Positions 7,485-14,432 are shown, counted from the first letter of the stretch. The stretch: DNA of 14,652 bases from Bdellovibrionales bacterium (GCA_005793615.1 SXRI01000224.1:1-14652); one strand, 5' to 3'. Notes: a model not told the origin generated them from the letters alone. Program-made: numbers and translations.

Positions 7485-8551
7485 GACTGGCCTTTCGCTG
7501 GCTGCGTGAGTGGTAAGGTCACTAGAAATTCGCTACCGATTCCAGGCGTGCTCCTGGCGGTGATGCTACCGTGATGACGATCTGTGATTCGTCGGCAGAT
7601 CGCGAGGCCGATACCGGTTCCCGGAAATTCACGCTGGCTGTGCAGGCGATTAAAGGCGTGAAAGATCCTCTCGAGATTCTCGGGCTGCAAGCCAATACCG
7701 TTGTCGCGCACCGAGAGAACACAATTTCCGTCGTCGACAGTGGCGCTGACCGTGACTTCTGCGGGGCGCCCGGGCGCATGGTATTTGAGCGCGTTGGATA
7801 AAAGGTTCTGCAAAAGGCGGTGGAGTTCGGTGGGATCGCCCTCGATAGTCGGCAAGTGAGTGAATTTCACTGGGTTCGGTTGCTGCAGTTGTTCGATTTG
7901 GATCTCGAGATCACTTAAAACATCTTGCAGTGTTTGATTGAGATCGACCGTTTTGAAAGCTTCGCCTTCATGGGCGGCTCGTGAGTAAGCGAGCAAATCA
8001 TCAATGAGATTCTGCATGCGCGCCACAGCCCCGTGGATTCTTACGAGATAGTCTTGACCTTCAGGGGGCAAGATCTGTGAGAGCTTGCTCGTGAGACGCT
8101 CGCTAAAGGCCCGCACCTTGCGCAAGGGCTCGTGCAGATCGTGCGCCGCCACATAGGCAAAGTGCTCGTGCTCACGCTCGGTCTTCTTTTGCTGTTCCTC
8201 ACGGAGTTTTCGCTCGCTGATATCAAAACTGATGGCGATAAAGTACTTAACCTTTCCCGCCTCGTCGCTCACAGGAGTGATACGAGTTTCAAGCCAGAGC
8301 GTCGGGACGGTAGGCCGGGTGAGTGAAATCTCTCCCTGCCAAAGGTCGGCACCAAGCGAGGCGTCGGCAAGGTCCGGACTAAGCTCACGAAACTCTCGAC
8401 CCAATATTTCCGCTGGAGTGAAACCTGTCAGTTTGTAGAAGTTTTGGTTCGCACGGGTGATGCAGCCATTAGGGTCAATAGCGATAAGGATCGCTATTCG
8501 ATCAAGTGCTGCTTCAAGGGAAGTAAGACTTGGGGTGAATGGAGTAGTCAT
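7481..8551 (-). CDS. PAS-domain sensor histidine kinase (phytochrome-type DHp)
   Basis: Soluble kinase of 356 residues from the ATG at 8551. PAS domain about residues 12-115 (IAIDPNGCITRANQNFYKLTGF, ending in the PAC-like YFIAISFDISERK), then a helix into the H box AAHDLHEPLRKV (His137), of the kind found in bacteriophytochrome-related kinases. An HATPase domain follows with N box LLQNLLSNALKY, G1 box VRDNGIGL and GTGIGLAICRRI. No membrane segments are visible, so the signal is likely internal. The frame stays open to a GTG at 8584 (11 more residues). I prefer the ATG because AAGGG lies 8 nt before it and the GTG has no ribosome binding sequence. It probably passes phosphate to the receiver of the coupled downstream protein (inference from gene order and overlap). 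Confidence 0.92.
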   Translation of the reverse strand: MTTPFTPSLTSLEAALDRIAILIAIDPNGCITRANQNFYKLTGFTPAEILGREFRELSPDLADASLGADLWQGEISLTRPTVPTLWLETRITPVSDEAGKVKYFIAISFDISERKLREEQQKKTEREHEHFAYVAAHDLHEPLRKVRAFSERLTSKLSQILPPEGQDYLVRIHGAVARMQNLIDDLLAYSRAAHEGEAFKTVDLNQTLQDVLSDLEIQIEQLQQPNPVKFTHLPTIEGDPTELHRLLQNLLSNALKYHAPGRPAEVTVSATVDDGNCVLSVRDNGIGLQPENLERIFHAFNRLHSQREFPGTGIGLAICRRITDRHHGSITARSTPGIGSEFLVTLPLTQPAKGQS

Positions 8552-8552
8552 A

Positions 8553-8582
8553 GTCAGCACCCTTATACACTCGGGTGCTGAC
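8553..8582 (-). promoter_or_regulatory. Perfect inverted repeat over the kinase ribosome binding site
   Basis: GTCAGCACCC and GGGTGCTGAC form a perfect 10-bp stem around a 10-nt loop, ending one base before the kinase ATG (8551-8549 on the minus strand). The probable ribosome binding sequence AAGGG is half in the loop and half in the 3' arm, so folding of the mRNA would hide it. The symmetry also suits a protein operator. On the minus strand the loop contains TGTATAA, resembling a -10 box, which would place transcription very near the ATG. I cannot tell which of these applies. Confidence 0.6.
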
Positions 8583-8598
8583 ACAGGGCCAGCGTGAA

Positions 8599-8617
8599 GA
8601 CGCCTTTAGAGGCGGTC
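8599..8617 (-). terminator. Weak hairpin after the lipoprotein gene
   Basis: On the minus strand GACCGCCT and AGGCGTC pair (one bulged base) around a 4-nt loop, just after the lipoprotein stop at 8621. There is no T-run after it, so intrinsic termination is doubtful and read-through into the kinase operon is possible. Confidence 0.3.
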
Positions 8618-8620
8618 GCC

Positions 8621-9145
8621 TTAGAAACCTCCGTAGATGTAAAAACCAGGGCGCGCCGAGTAGTAAGACGGATAACCGCCACCGTAGCCACCGCCGTAGC
8701 CACCAGCGCCTCCATAAGCACCGCCGTAGCCAGGCATTCCGCCGTACCCGCCGTTAATATTCATTGCTTGAACGCAGCCCATTTGGCTTTGGGCCGAACC
8801 GATCGGGCAATAACCCTGCGGTAAGCAACCTTGGTAAGTGTAGATCATTCCAGCCGTGCAGCTTGAGTTGTAGCCGCCTGCGCCAGCGCCTGCGCCAGCA
8901 CCGCCATAAACACATTGAGTGCCGTTGAATACTGTGCCGGGTTGGTTTGCGCATTGCTGGTTATAGCCGCCGTAACCATTTTTACCGTAAAGTCCGTTGT
9001 TGTAGACGCAGGTAGCGCCATTCCAAGTCGCGCCGGGTTGATGGGCGCATGGGTTGGCTGCCGGCGGATTGTCTTGTTTGCCGCAAGCTACTGCCAAGAC
9101 GATCATACCGAGGGCGGAGAGAGTTCCTAAAGTGATTCTTTTCAT
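8621..9145 (-). CDS. Cys-paired Gly/Tyr-rich lipoprotein, function unknown
   Basis: 174 residues from the ATG at 9145. The frame extends to a TTG at 9154, but the ATG is preceded by AGG-type ribosome binding sequence and begins a proper signal (MKRI, hydrophobic core, lipobox LAVAC with Cys21). The mature part has eight further Cys in four pairs: C33/C46 and C65/C78 with identical spacing in near-repeat units (CAHQPGATWNGATCVY and CANQPGTVFNGTQCVY), then C96/C107 and C113/C124. Gly/Ala-rich linkers separate them, and the last ~50 residues are mostly Gly, Tyr, Pro and Ala. It is likely exported, lipidated and disulphide-linked, on the outer membrane or cell surface. I recognise no named family. 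It lies 69 nt upstream of the kinase ATG on the same strand. Confidence 0.85.
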   Translation of the reverse strand: MKRITLGTLSALGMIVLAVACGKQDNPPAANPCAHQPGATWNGATCVYNNGLYGKNGYGGYNQQCANQPGTVFNGTQCVYGGAGAGAGAGGYNSSCTAGMIYTYQGCLPQGYCPIGSAQSQMGCVQAMNINGGYGGMPGYGGAYGGAGGYGGGYGGGYPSYYSARPGFYIYGGF

Positions 9146-9280
9146 ATCGACCAACCTGCCTAAATATGGATTAAAGCTCGCGCACTAGCGATCCCATGAC
9201 CTTTGTGCATCTATTTACGCTATTACTTAGCACGTGCCTTGCCATGCTGCTGCTGGGCGTCATAAGCAATGTATTAGCCG

Positions 9281-9320
9281 TCGGCACAAAATCTCTGCGA
9301 AACGACAAAATTTGTGCCGA
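9281..9320. repeat. Inverted repeat, 10-bp perfect stem
   Basis: TCGGCACAAA (9281-9290) is the exact reverse complement of TTTGTGCCGA (9311-9320), with a 20-nt loop. It could be an RNA hairpin or a regulator binding site. No gene begins within 200 nt on the + side; the lipoprotein ATG lies 136 nt away on the minus side. Confidence 0.6.
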
Positions 9321-9364
9321 ATTTGGGCGTCAAGCGAGCTGAAAAACGTCCCTCGCGTGGCTCT

Positions 9365-9420
9365 TCTGCTTTGTTCCTCTGCTTTGTTCCTCTGCTTTGT
9401 TCCTCTGCTTTGTTCCTCTG
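9365..9420. repeat. Tandem repeat, 4.3 copies of a 13-bp unit
   Basis: Four exact copies of TCTGCTTTGTTCC (9365-9377, 9378-9390, 9391-9403, 9404-9416) plus a partial TCTG. The unit length is not a multiple of three and the tract is strand-biased (pyrimidine-rich on +), so it is a variable-number-type tandem repeat rather than coding sequence. Slipped-strand mispairing could change copy number. It lies about 190 nt upstream of the MBL hydrolase start. Confidence 0.9.
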
Positions 9421-9422
9421 GG

Positions 9423-9448
9423 ATTAAAGAGCACAAAAGCTCTTTAAT
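9423..9448. terminator. Terminator-like hairpin after the tandem repeat
   Basis: ATTAAAGAGC (9423-9432) pairs perfectly with GCTCTTTAAT (9439-9448) around a 6-nt loop. The 3' arm is T-rich on both strands, so it could work as a weak bidirectional intrinsic terminator, though no long T-run follows. No recognised gene ends here, which makes an unannotated RNA the natural suspect. Confidence 0.45.
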
Positions 9449-9512
9449 TGTAGAGCGCGAGTTTGGCGAACCCTTGCGTGATCTTGCCGTGTGCGGTCTT
9501 TCTCGCCAACCG

Positions 9513-9544
9513 GAGAAACCTAAACTATAAGCTGGTTTTCTCCC
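9513..9544 (+). repeat. Hairpin upstream of the MBL hydrolase gene
   Basis: GGAGAAACC (9513-9521) pairs with GGTTTTCTCC (9535-9544) with one bulged base and a 13-nt loop, about 64 nt before the ATG at 9608. It could be a leader structure or chance. Confidence 0.35.
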
Positions 9545-9607
9545 CAATCAACGAACAACGCCCGCACTGAGAGGCCGAGTTCTTCCTCAAACTTGTCGGG
9601 TGCCCGG

Positions 9608-10984
9608 ATGAGTATCAAGATTTCTCGAATTCTGCATGCGGGCTATCTGTTCGAGTCCGACGGAACGCAGATCGTTTTTGATCCCATTTTCGAAAATCCC
9701 TTCAGTCACAATTGCTATGCTTTTCCCTGCGTCGAGTTTGATGCCGAGCAGATCAGGAGCCTTCGCCCCCAGGCTGTGTTTATTTCGCATTATCATGATG
9801 ACCACTGTTCCTTGGACAGCCTTGATTTTCTCGATCGGAATACGCCGATCTATATATATTGTCTCTTTGAAGAACTCTTGGCGATGATCCGAGAGTTGGG
9901 CTTTGCCAATGTGAACGCGTTAGCCATCGACGTTCCAGTACAAGTGGGGCCTTTCGAAGTTATCCCGCGCCAGGCCCTTGACGCTGAGGTTGATTCGCTC
10001 TTTCAGATCAAAGCCAGCGGACTCAACGTACTCAATGTCGTGGACTCATGGATTGATCCAACGACACTTAGCGAGCTTGTGCAAAACGGTCCTTGGGACA
10101 TGGTGCTGTGGCCGTTTCAAACCATGCGCGAAGTCGAGGTTCTGGCGCCGTCTCGCGCTTTGCATGCCACGGGCAAACTTCCCTATGAATGGAGCGAGCA
10201 GCTTAAGAGCCTTAATCCGAGGTATGTCGTTCCGAGTTCTTGCCAATTCAATTTCGAAATCTGGTCTTGGTATAACAGAGCATTTTTTCCGGTAACGTAC
10301 CGGACATTTCAACTCGAGGTAAAAGCGGTCTTACCCAACACCGAGATTGTCAGACTTGATCCGTCCGTCACAGTGATCTTGGATGCGAACTCACTAGTAT
10401 GTGCTGAGCCGCTACCCTGGGTGCGAATCGTCAGTGGGCCTGTAGTGGATTATCTCTATGATGGTGATCTCAAAGCCCCACCCACCGCCGAAATCGCCAC
10501 GCGATTTCCAGCTTTGACGACGGATGAAGCCGAGCAAGTATTGAACTACTGCCGCTCGGGTCTTTTGCAAAGGTACCGCGAGATTGCGTTGTCGATAGAG
10601 ACCTACTTTCACAAACCACGCCATTGGTGTCTATCCATTTACAGTCATACTGGCGAGGTCACGCGGTTTCACTACCACCTTAATGCTACCGGTATTGAAC
10701 TCACAGAGGGCGCGAACGAGCCATTAGCGTGGCTGACAGAAGTTCCTAGTTTCAAACTCTATTCTGCACTTATGAACGGCGAGACTTTGAGTTCGATCTA
10801 TATTCGCATCAATGATGTGGTCTTCACGCCCGAAATTGAAGCTGAAATCCAGGAAGTCGATGTGGTTGAGGATCCGCTGATCCGTTGCCTCTATAACGGC
10901 GTTTTTGGTGGCTATCAAACTGCTCAACTCAAGCGCCTCAAACAGCGTTCCAAGCTCGTCGAGAAAAGACCAATGAGGTCCTAG
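9608..10984 (+). CDS. MBL-fold metallo-hydrolase with uncharacterised C-terminal region
   Basis: 458 residues from the ATG at 9608; the frame reaches back to a TTG at 9593, which is less likely. The N-terminal half is an MBL fold resembling UlaG-type proteins: HAGYLFE and IVFDPIF near the start, then the metal motif SHYHDDH (His61, His63, Asp65, His66) and later Asp in VVDSWIDP. There is no signal peptide, so it is probably cytoplasmic. About residues 290-458 form a second region with EVPSFKLYSALMNGETL and EDPLIRCLYNGVFGGYQ; I believe it is conserved in a family of such proteins but cannot name a domain. It is unrelated in architecture to the beta-CASP protein at 4629. The ribosome binding site is weak. 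The gene stands alone between the structured stretch and a 190-nt gap. Substrate unknown. Confidence 0.85.
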   Translation: MSIKISRILHAGYLFESDGTQIVFDPIFENPFSHNCYAFPCVEFDAEQIRSLRPQAVFISHYHDDHCSLDSLDFLDRNTPIYIYCLFEELLAMIRELGFANVNALAIDVPVQVGPFEVIPRQALDAEVDSLFQIKASGLNVLNVVDSWIDPTTLSELVQNGPWDMVLWPFQTMREVEVLAPSRALHATGKLPYEWSEQLKSLNPRYVVPSSCQFNFEIWSWYNRAFFPVTYRTFQLEVKAVLPNTEIVRLDPSVTVILDANSLVCAEPLPWVRIVSGPVVDYLYDGDLKAPPTAEIATRFPALTTDEAEQVLNYCRSGLLQRYREIALSIETYFHKPRHWCLSIYSHTGEVTRFHYHLNATGIELTEGANEPLAWLTEVPSFKLYSALMNGETLSSIYIRINDVVFTPEIEAEIQEVDVVEDPLIRCLYNGVFGGYQTAQLKRLKQRSKLVEKRPMRS

Positions 10985-11165
10985 ATGCGCAAAATAATAC
11001 GGGATTTTTGCAGAGTGACGGAAAGTGGAACAGTTTCGAATTGATTTCAATGCCGCCAGGAAAGCCTCTGTCAATAAGTGTTCTTGCGTTATAGTGCCGA
11101 AATTGCTATGCGAGAACGGCAAAAATGAAAGTTCATTACTGGTGTTTTCTGGCTGGTCTTTTTTG

Positions 11166-11170
11166 GGAGA
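11166..11170 (+). promoter_or_regulatory. Ribosome binding site deciding the L,D-transpeptidase start
   Basis: GGAGA, within GGGAGAAGGC, lies 4 nt before the ATG at 11175. It supports this start over the upstream in-frame GTG at 11025, which has no such site. Confidence 0.6.
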
Positions 11171-11174
11171 AGGC

Positions 11175-11849
11175 ATGGGCGATCGATTCCAAGTTAAGCA
11201 AGTAGCGACCAAGGTGATCTTGCTCATATTAATGATGAGCAGTGGCCTGGTTGGCGGCGTGGTTCAGGCGCACACACGGGCACAGGCGGTGGCCTTAGAT
11301 TTACTCGAAGCTCGTCCGCATATTGATCGTCACGGTCAGGTGGCTGATTTACCGCTGGCGCGGGCTCTTGCTTACTTTGATCGCTATGAGAGTAATTTCA
11401 AAAACAAGACCTATATGGCTGTCATCGACTTTACCTTGAACTCACTTAAGCCGCGTTTTTTTCTAGTGAACATCCGTACCGGTGCGGTCGAAGACTTTGC
11501 GGTGGCCCATGGTAAGGGATCCGATCCGGCGCACTCGAACAATGCTAAGCGTTTCTCGAATCGCGTCGGTTCGAATGCGACTTCGGTAGGCTTTTACCGA
11601 ACTGCCGAGACTTATTGGGGTACGCATGGGACCTCTCTCCGACTTGATGGTCTATCGAGCACTAACTCCAATGCCCGTTCGCGTGCTCTGGTTGTACATA
11701 CGGCAAAATATGTGGGTGTGAACTCGGCGCCTGGACGGAGCAATGGCTGTTTTGCTTTGAGCCCACGTGCCACCGAACGTGTGATTCGCAAGCTAGGTGC
11801 GGGCGCATTGATTTACGCTTATGGCGGTTCTGGACGCGGCGACCGCTAA
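11175..11849 (+). CDS. Secreted murein L,D-transpeptidase catalytic-domain protein (YkuD_2 type)
   Basis: 224 residues from the ATG at 11175. An in-frame GTG at 11025 would add 50 residues, but those precede the signal peptide and lack a ribosome binding site. Signal peptide about residues 1-32 (basic start, hydrophobic core, cleavage near VQA-HT). The mature protein has the YkuD_2 signatures FFLVNIRTGAVEDFAVAHGKGSD, FSNRVGSNATSVGFYRTAETYWG, HGTSLRLDGL, then His175 in VVHTAKY and the catalytic Cys192 in GRSNGCFAL. The family is predicted to cross-link or otherwise modify peptidoglycan in the periplasm through a Cys acyl-enzyme. All key residues are intact. In predatory bacteria related enzymes modify prey wall, but nothing here shows which wall is the target. 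It is convergent with murJ. Confidence 0.92.
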   Translation: MGDRFQVKQVATKVILLILMMSSGLVGGVVQAHTRAQAVALDLLEARPHIDRHGQVADLPLARALAYFDRYESNFKNKTYMAVIDFTLNSLKPRFFLVNIRTGAVEDFAVAHGKGSDPAHSNNAKRFSNRVGSNATSVGFYRTAETYWGTHGTSLRLDGLSSTNSNARSRALVVHTAKYVGVNSAPGRSNGCFALSPRATERVIRKLGAGALIYAYGGSGRGDR

Positions 11850-11893
11850 CTCGAAACACGAGCAGGCTGTTAGCGCCTGAGTCGGCTCGGCAG

Positions 11894-13576
11894 TCATCTT
11901 TTCAGGCGACTAGTGAGTCTGCCCATAGTTCGACGAATGAGATTGGCTCCTTCGTCGATATCAAAAATCCAAGTTAAAATTAAGTACAGTGCTCCGTAAA
12001 CTCCGATAGGGAAGAGAGCGAGAAAGTTGGCGCGCACGAACCCCAATGATTCGGCGATCAGATCCCCAAGTATCTGATCTAGGGCCAGTGCGGCGCCGGC
12101 CGAGATAATGGCGGCCGACCAAACTCGACGTAAAAAACCAGACGAAATCAGAGTCGGGCCGATGCGTTTTTCGAGGCTTCGTTTCAAAAGCATAAACTCA
12201 AGCCAACCGACAATCCCTGAAGCCGCGGTGAGGCCGACAGCACCCAAGGCCAACTCCGGGCTTTCAATCTTAGGCAAACCTTCGTAGCTCAAAGCACTTA
12301 AGAGCAGCGAAAGGCCGGCGGTGATCTGCGGCCTCAGTGGAAATGCAAACAAGAGTCCTAGAACGACGGAAAACGCAACGCGAAGAAGGGCAAACTTAAG
12401 CGGCGTGCGGGTGTCTTTGAGCGCATAGAATGCCGAGGAGTAGAGGCGCCCCCAAGTAGCCGCCAAGACGCCAATCACTGAACCAAGGAGAATCAGCCAA
12501 ACAAAAACAGTATCATCGGCACTGAATCTCCCGGTTTGATAAAGCACCTGAACGACCTCACGACCGAGGAACGTAAAGGCGATGACCGAGGGTACAACGA
12601 AGTATGCGATACGTCGTCGCCCGGCGCTGATACGCTGGCAAAGCTTTCCGAAGGCGTCATCGCCGATCGTTGAAAGCTCAGGCAGCTCGGCTGCCGCCAC
12701 CGCCATGCCGAAAAGACTGATTGGCAGGAGGTAAATGGTCTGTGCGTAGCCGAGTCCGGCAACTGCGGTGGCTCCGAGAAAACTGGCGATCATGCCATCG
12801 ATATAGGCGCTGATTTGAACCACGCCACGGCCGAGCATCACAGGTGCCAGGTTGCGGAAAACTTCGCGTACTGGCGCCAGCGTCCGGTCAATGCTGAAGG
12901 GAATACGCCCGGCTACTTGAAACACGAACGGAAGTTGCACGGCAAACTGCAAGAACGAACCCACCACGGAGCCCCAAGCCATGTAAACGACCAGGGTCTC
13001 TTGGCTGGAGCCAGGGCCATAGAGGCAAAGAGTGGCGATAAGCGCGAGATTCCAAAAGACCGGAGCGACGTAAGAGAGAAAAAACCGTCGGTGGCTATTT
13101 AATATCCCCAGGCACCAGGCCGAAAGCGCCAGAAGCCCAACTCCAGGAAACAAAATCCGCACGATGCGAACGGTAAGAGCTTTCAGGTCGCCATCAAAGC
13201 CAGGGGCCACAAGATCAACAAGCCACGGCGTGAGGATCACTCCAAGTAGCACCAAAAGGCTCACCACGAGCGTGAGAATCGCCCCGACGGTGCCCGCTAC
13301 CCGGCGAGCCTCGGCATCACTATGCTGCGCTCTCAAGCGCGCATAGACCGGAATAAACGACGCTGACAACACACCCTCGCCAAAGAGATTCTGCAGAAAA
13401 TTCGGAATACGCAAAGCAGCACGAAAGGCGCCAGCGGCGTCTGAGTTTCCCAGGTAATGGGCCATAACTTGTTCACGGACTAGACCTAGGATGCGACTGA
13501 GAAGAATACCGAGCGAAACCAGATAGGAGGCGTAAGACGTTTTTGATGACGGCGCTTCAGGTATGTTCGCTTGCAT
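11894..13576 (-). CDS. murJ: MurJ (MviN) lipid II flippase
   Basis: Inner-membrane transporter of the MOP superfamily that moves lipid II to the periplasmic side for peptidoglycan synthesis. 560 residues with about 14 hydrophobic segments and the family hallmark RIPNFLQNLFGEGVLSASF at about 56-74. The central Arg residues corresponding to E. coli R18 and R24 are present (Arg28 and Arg34), but the position of E. coli R52 is Gln62; I recall Gln there in many non-enteric homologues. The N-terminal tail is about ten residues longer than in E. coli. The ribosome binding site before the ATG is weak, and the gene starts 44 nt after the HNH nuclease stop, so the two probably share a transcript. Expected to be essential. 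Confidence 0.96.
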   Translation of the reverse strand: MQANIPEAPSSKTSYASYLVSLGILLSRILGLVREQVMAHYLGNSDAAGAFRAALRIPNFLQNLFGEGVLSASFIPVYARLRAQHSDAEARRVAGTVGAILTLVVSLLVLLGVILTPWLVDLVAPGFDGDLKALTVRIVRILFPGVGLLALSAWCLGILNSHRRFFLSYVAPVFWNLALIATLCLYGPGSSQETLVVYMAWGSVVGSFLQFAVQLPFVFQVAGRIPFSIDRTLAPVREVFRNLAPVMLGRGVVQISAYIDGMIASFLGATAVAGLGYAQTIYLLPISLFGMAVAAAELPELSTIGDDAFGKLCQRISAGRRRIAYFVVPSVIAFTFLGREVVQVLYQTGRFSADDTVFVWLILLGSVIGVLAATWGRLYSSAFYALKDTRTPLKFALLRVAFSVVLGLLFAFPLRPQITAGLSLLLSALSYEGLPKIESPELALGAVGLTAASGIVGWLEFMLLKRSLEKRIGPTLISSGFLRRVWSAAIISAGAALALDQILGDLIAESLGFVRANFLALFPIGVYGALYLILTWIFDIDEGANLIRRTMGRLTSRLKR

Positions 13577-13620
13577 CGTCTGATGCTACCGAAGCGCCGA
13601 GTCGGGCTCAAGCCCCAAAC

Positions 13621-14184
13621 TTAGAGAGAGTTCAAATGTTGCAGGACAGCCGATACCTTCGACAAATCCGCCTTTGCTTCACGGATAAGGCGAACAGCTT
13701 CGGCCTGCAGGAGTTTTCCTTCAGCCATGCGCTGACAAAGCAATGGCTCAAGCGGATCAGTGATCGCATACACGGTTTCGTGTTGCGGCCAAAGATTGTC
13801 GGCCTTATTCGAGCCACCGGCGCAAAGCGGGATGAGGTGATCGATCTTGAATTCCTGGCGCGGCATAGTCTGAATCGCGTAGCCGAAGACTTCGTCGTAA
13901 CGACGGATCAAATCCTTTTTGAGCTCGCGCTCAACATCGCGACGGCAGTAGGCAACCTTCTCCGGATAACGGTAGGTATCCGGGCTATCACAGAGCGATC
14001 CGGGCGTCATCGAGACTTCTGGACCGTTGGGATAGGCTTTATTGCCGAGGATCTCTTCAACGCCAAAGGCAAACGTTGGCAAGAGAGCCAACGCCACAAA
14101 CGACGTCTTTAAGAGAGATTTAAGGAAAAAACGCAAGACGGCGGCCGAACGGATCGGTCGCAGGGAACCTGGTTGAGAACTCAT
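13621..14184 (-). CDS. Exported HNH endonuclease-like protein
   Basis: 187 residues. A long basic N-terminus leads to a signal peptide (hydrophobic core about residues 28-39, cleavage near AFG-VEE), so the protein is exported. The HNH-type core is EFKIDHLIPLCAGGSN (Asp115-His116) followed by ADNLWPQHE (Asn130, His135), the metal-dependent DNA-nick fold used by many nucleases. Four Cys in the mature part (65, 80, 121, 150) suit periplasmic disulphides. The start is secure: GGAG lies 6 nt before the ATG. It is the first gene of a pair with murJ. A nutrient-scavenging or prey-DNA-degrading role is inference from export and possible lineage. Related DHxxPL...NLWPQ proteins are known to me as HNH endonucleases without a defined pathway. 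Confidence 0.88.
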   Translation of the reverse strand: MSSQPGSLRPIRSAAVLRFFLKSLLKTSFVALALLPTFAFGVEEILGNKAYPNGPEVSMTPGSLCDSPDTYRYPEKVAYCRRDVERELKKDLIRRYDEVFGYAIQTMPRQEFKIDHLIPLCAGGSNKADNLWPQHETVYAITDPLEPLLCQRMAEGKLLQAEAVRLIREAKADLSKVSAVLQHLNSL

Positions 14185-14432
14185 AGATACTCCAATTAGA
14201 CAGACGTTTACGGTGCCTGGTAGAAACGCCGAACCATATTATCGGCTTATAAGTTAGAGAACGGACTATGCGAACGCCCGCATCTATCGTCTGGTAGCGG
14301 GCCCTGAGTCAATCGAATTCACGACATTCGTCGTAAAGACCGCCGGGATCAAAGACCGGAGATGGTCAAGAAATGTGCAGAAAAATTTTCATACCTCCGA
14401 TCCGTGCTTTATCGTTTTAGGAGGAGACCAAG
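14185..14432. other. Divergent intergenic region
   Basis: This 248-nt gap lies between the exported nuclease (minus) and the small lipoprotein (+). It should hold both promoters. Candidates for the + gene are TTTTCA and TTTATC separated by 16 nt just upstream of the ribosome binding site; the match is poor. Small palindromes (GCCGA/TCGGC around 14228-14246, ACGAC/GTCGT around 14320-14334) are too short to interpret. Confidence 0.3.

Larger units (their letters stand above)
9146..9607. other. 462-nt gene-free stretch with hairpins and a tandem repeat
   Basis: This divergent interval separates the lipoprotein (minus) from an MBL hydrolase (+). I see no convincing coding sequence. It must contain promoters in both directions, but I cannot place them with confidence. 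Listed separately are an inverted repeat at 9281-9320, a 13-bp tandem array at 9365-9420, a terminator-like hairpin at 9423-9448 and another hairpin at 9513-9544. The density of structure would suit a small non-coding RNA or a regulatory leader. Confidence 0.5.

Noticed and set aside
8552..8584. GTG start of the PAS kinase adding 11 residues
   Set aside because: The extra codons are the inverted repeat itself and no ribosome binding sequence precedes the GTG.
9146..9240. Promoter for the minus-strand lipoprotein
   Set aside because: AT-rich words occur but no -35/-10 pair with acceptable spacing could be defended.
9260..9547. 95-codon minus-strand frame and a 98-codon + frame across the tandem repeat
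   Set aside because: Their sequence is mostly a reading of the 13-bp repeat and low-complexity DNA; no ribosome binding site, no family resemblance and frames open on both strands at once.
11025..11174. N-terminal 50-residue extension of the L,D-transpeptidase from a GTG
   Set aside because: It would put a non-conserved polar segment in front of the signal peptide, and the GTG lacks a ribosome binding site while the ATG at 11175 has one.
11863..11906. CAGGCTGTT sequence near the murJ stop as a second copy of the palindromic element
   Set aside because: Only GGCTGTT and CGGCAGTCATCT are shared and their spacing differs (about 21 against 29 nt); the AAAAAGG block is missing. A short hairpin (CAGGC/GCCTG) exists but has no T-run, so I do not call a terminator either.
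13543..14112. 189-codon + strand frame opposite the HNH nuclease gene
   Set aside because: It is the antisense shadow of a gene with clear signal peptide, HNH motif and ribosome binding site, and it has no recognisable features of its own.
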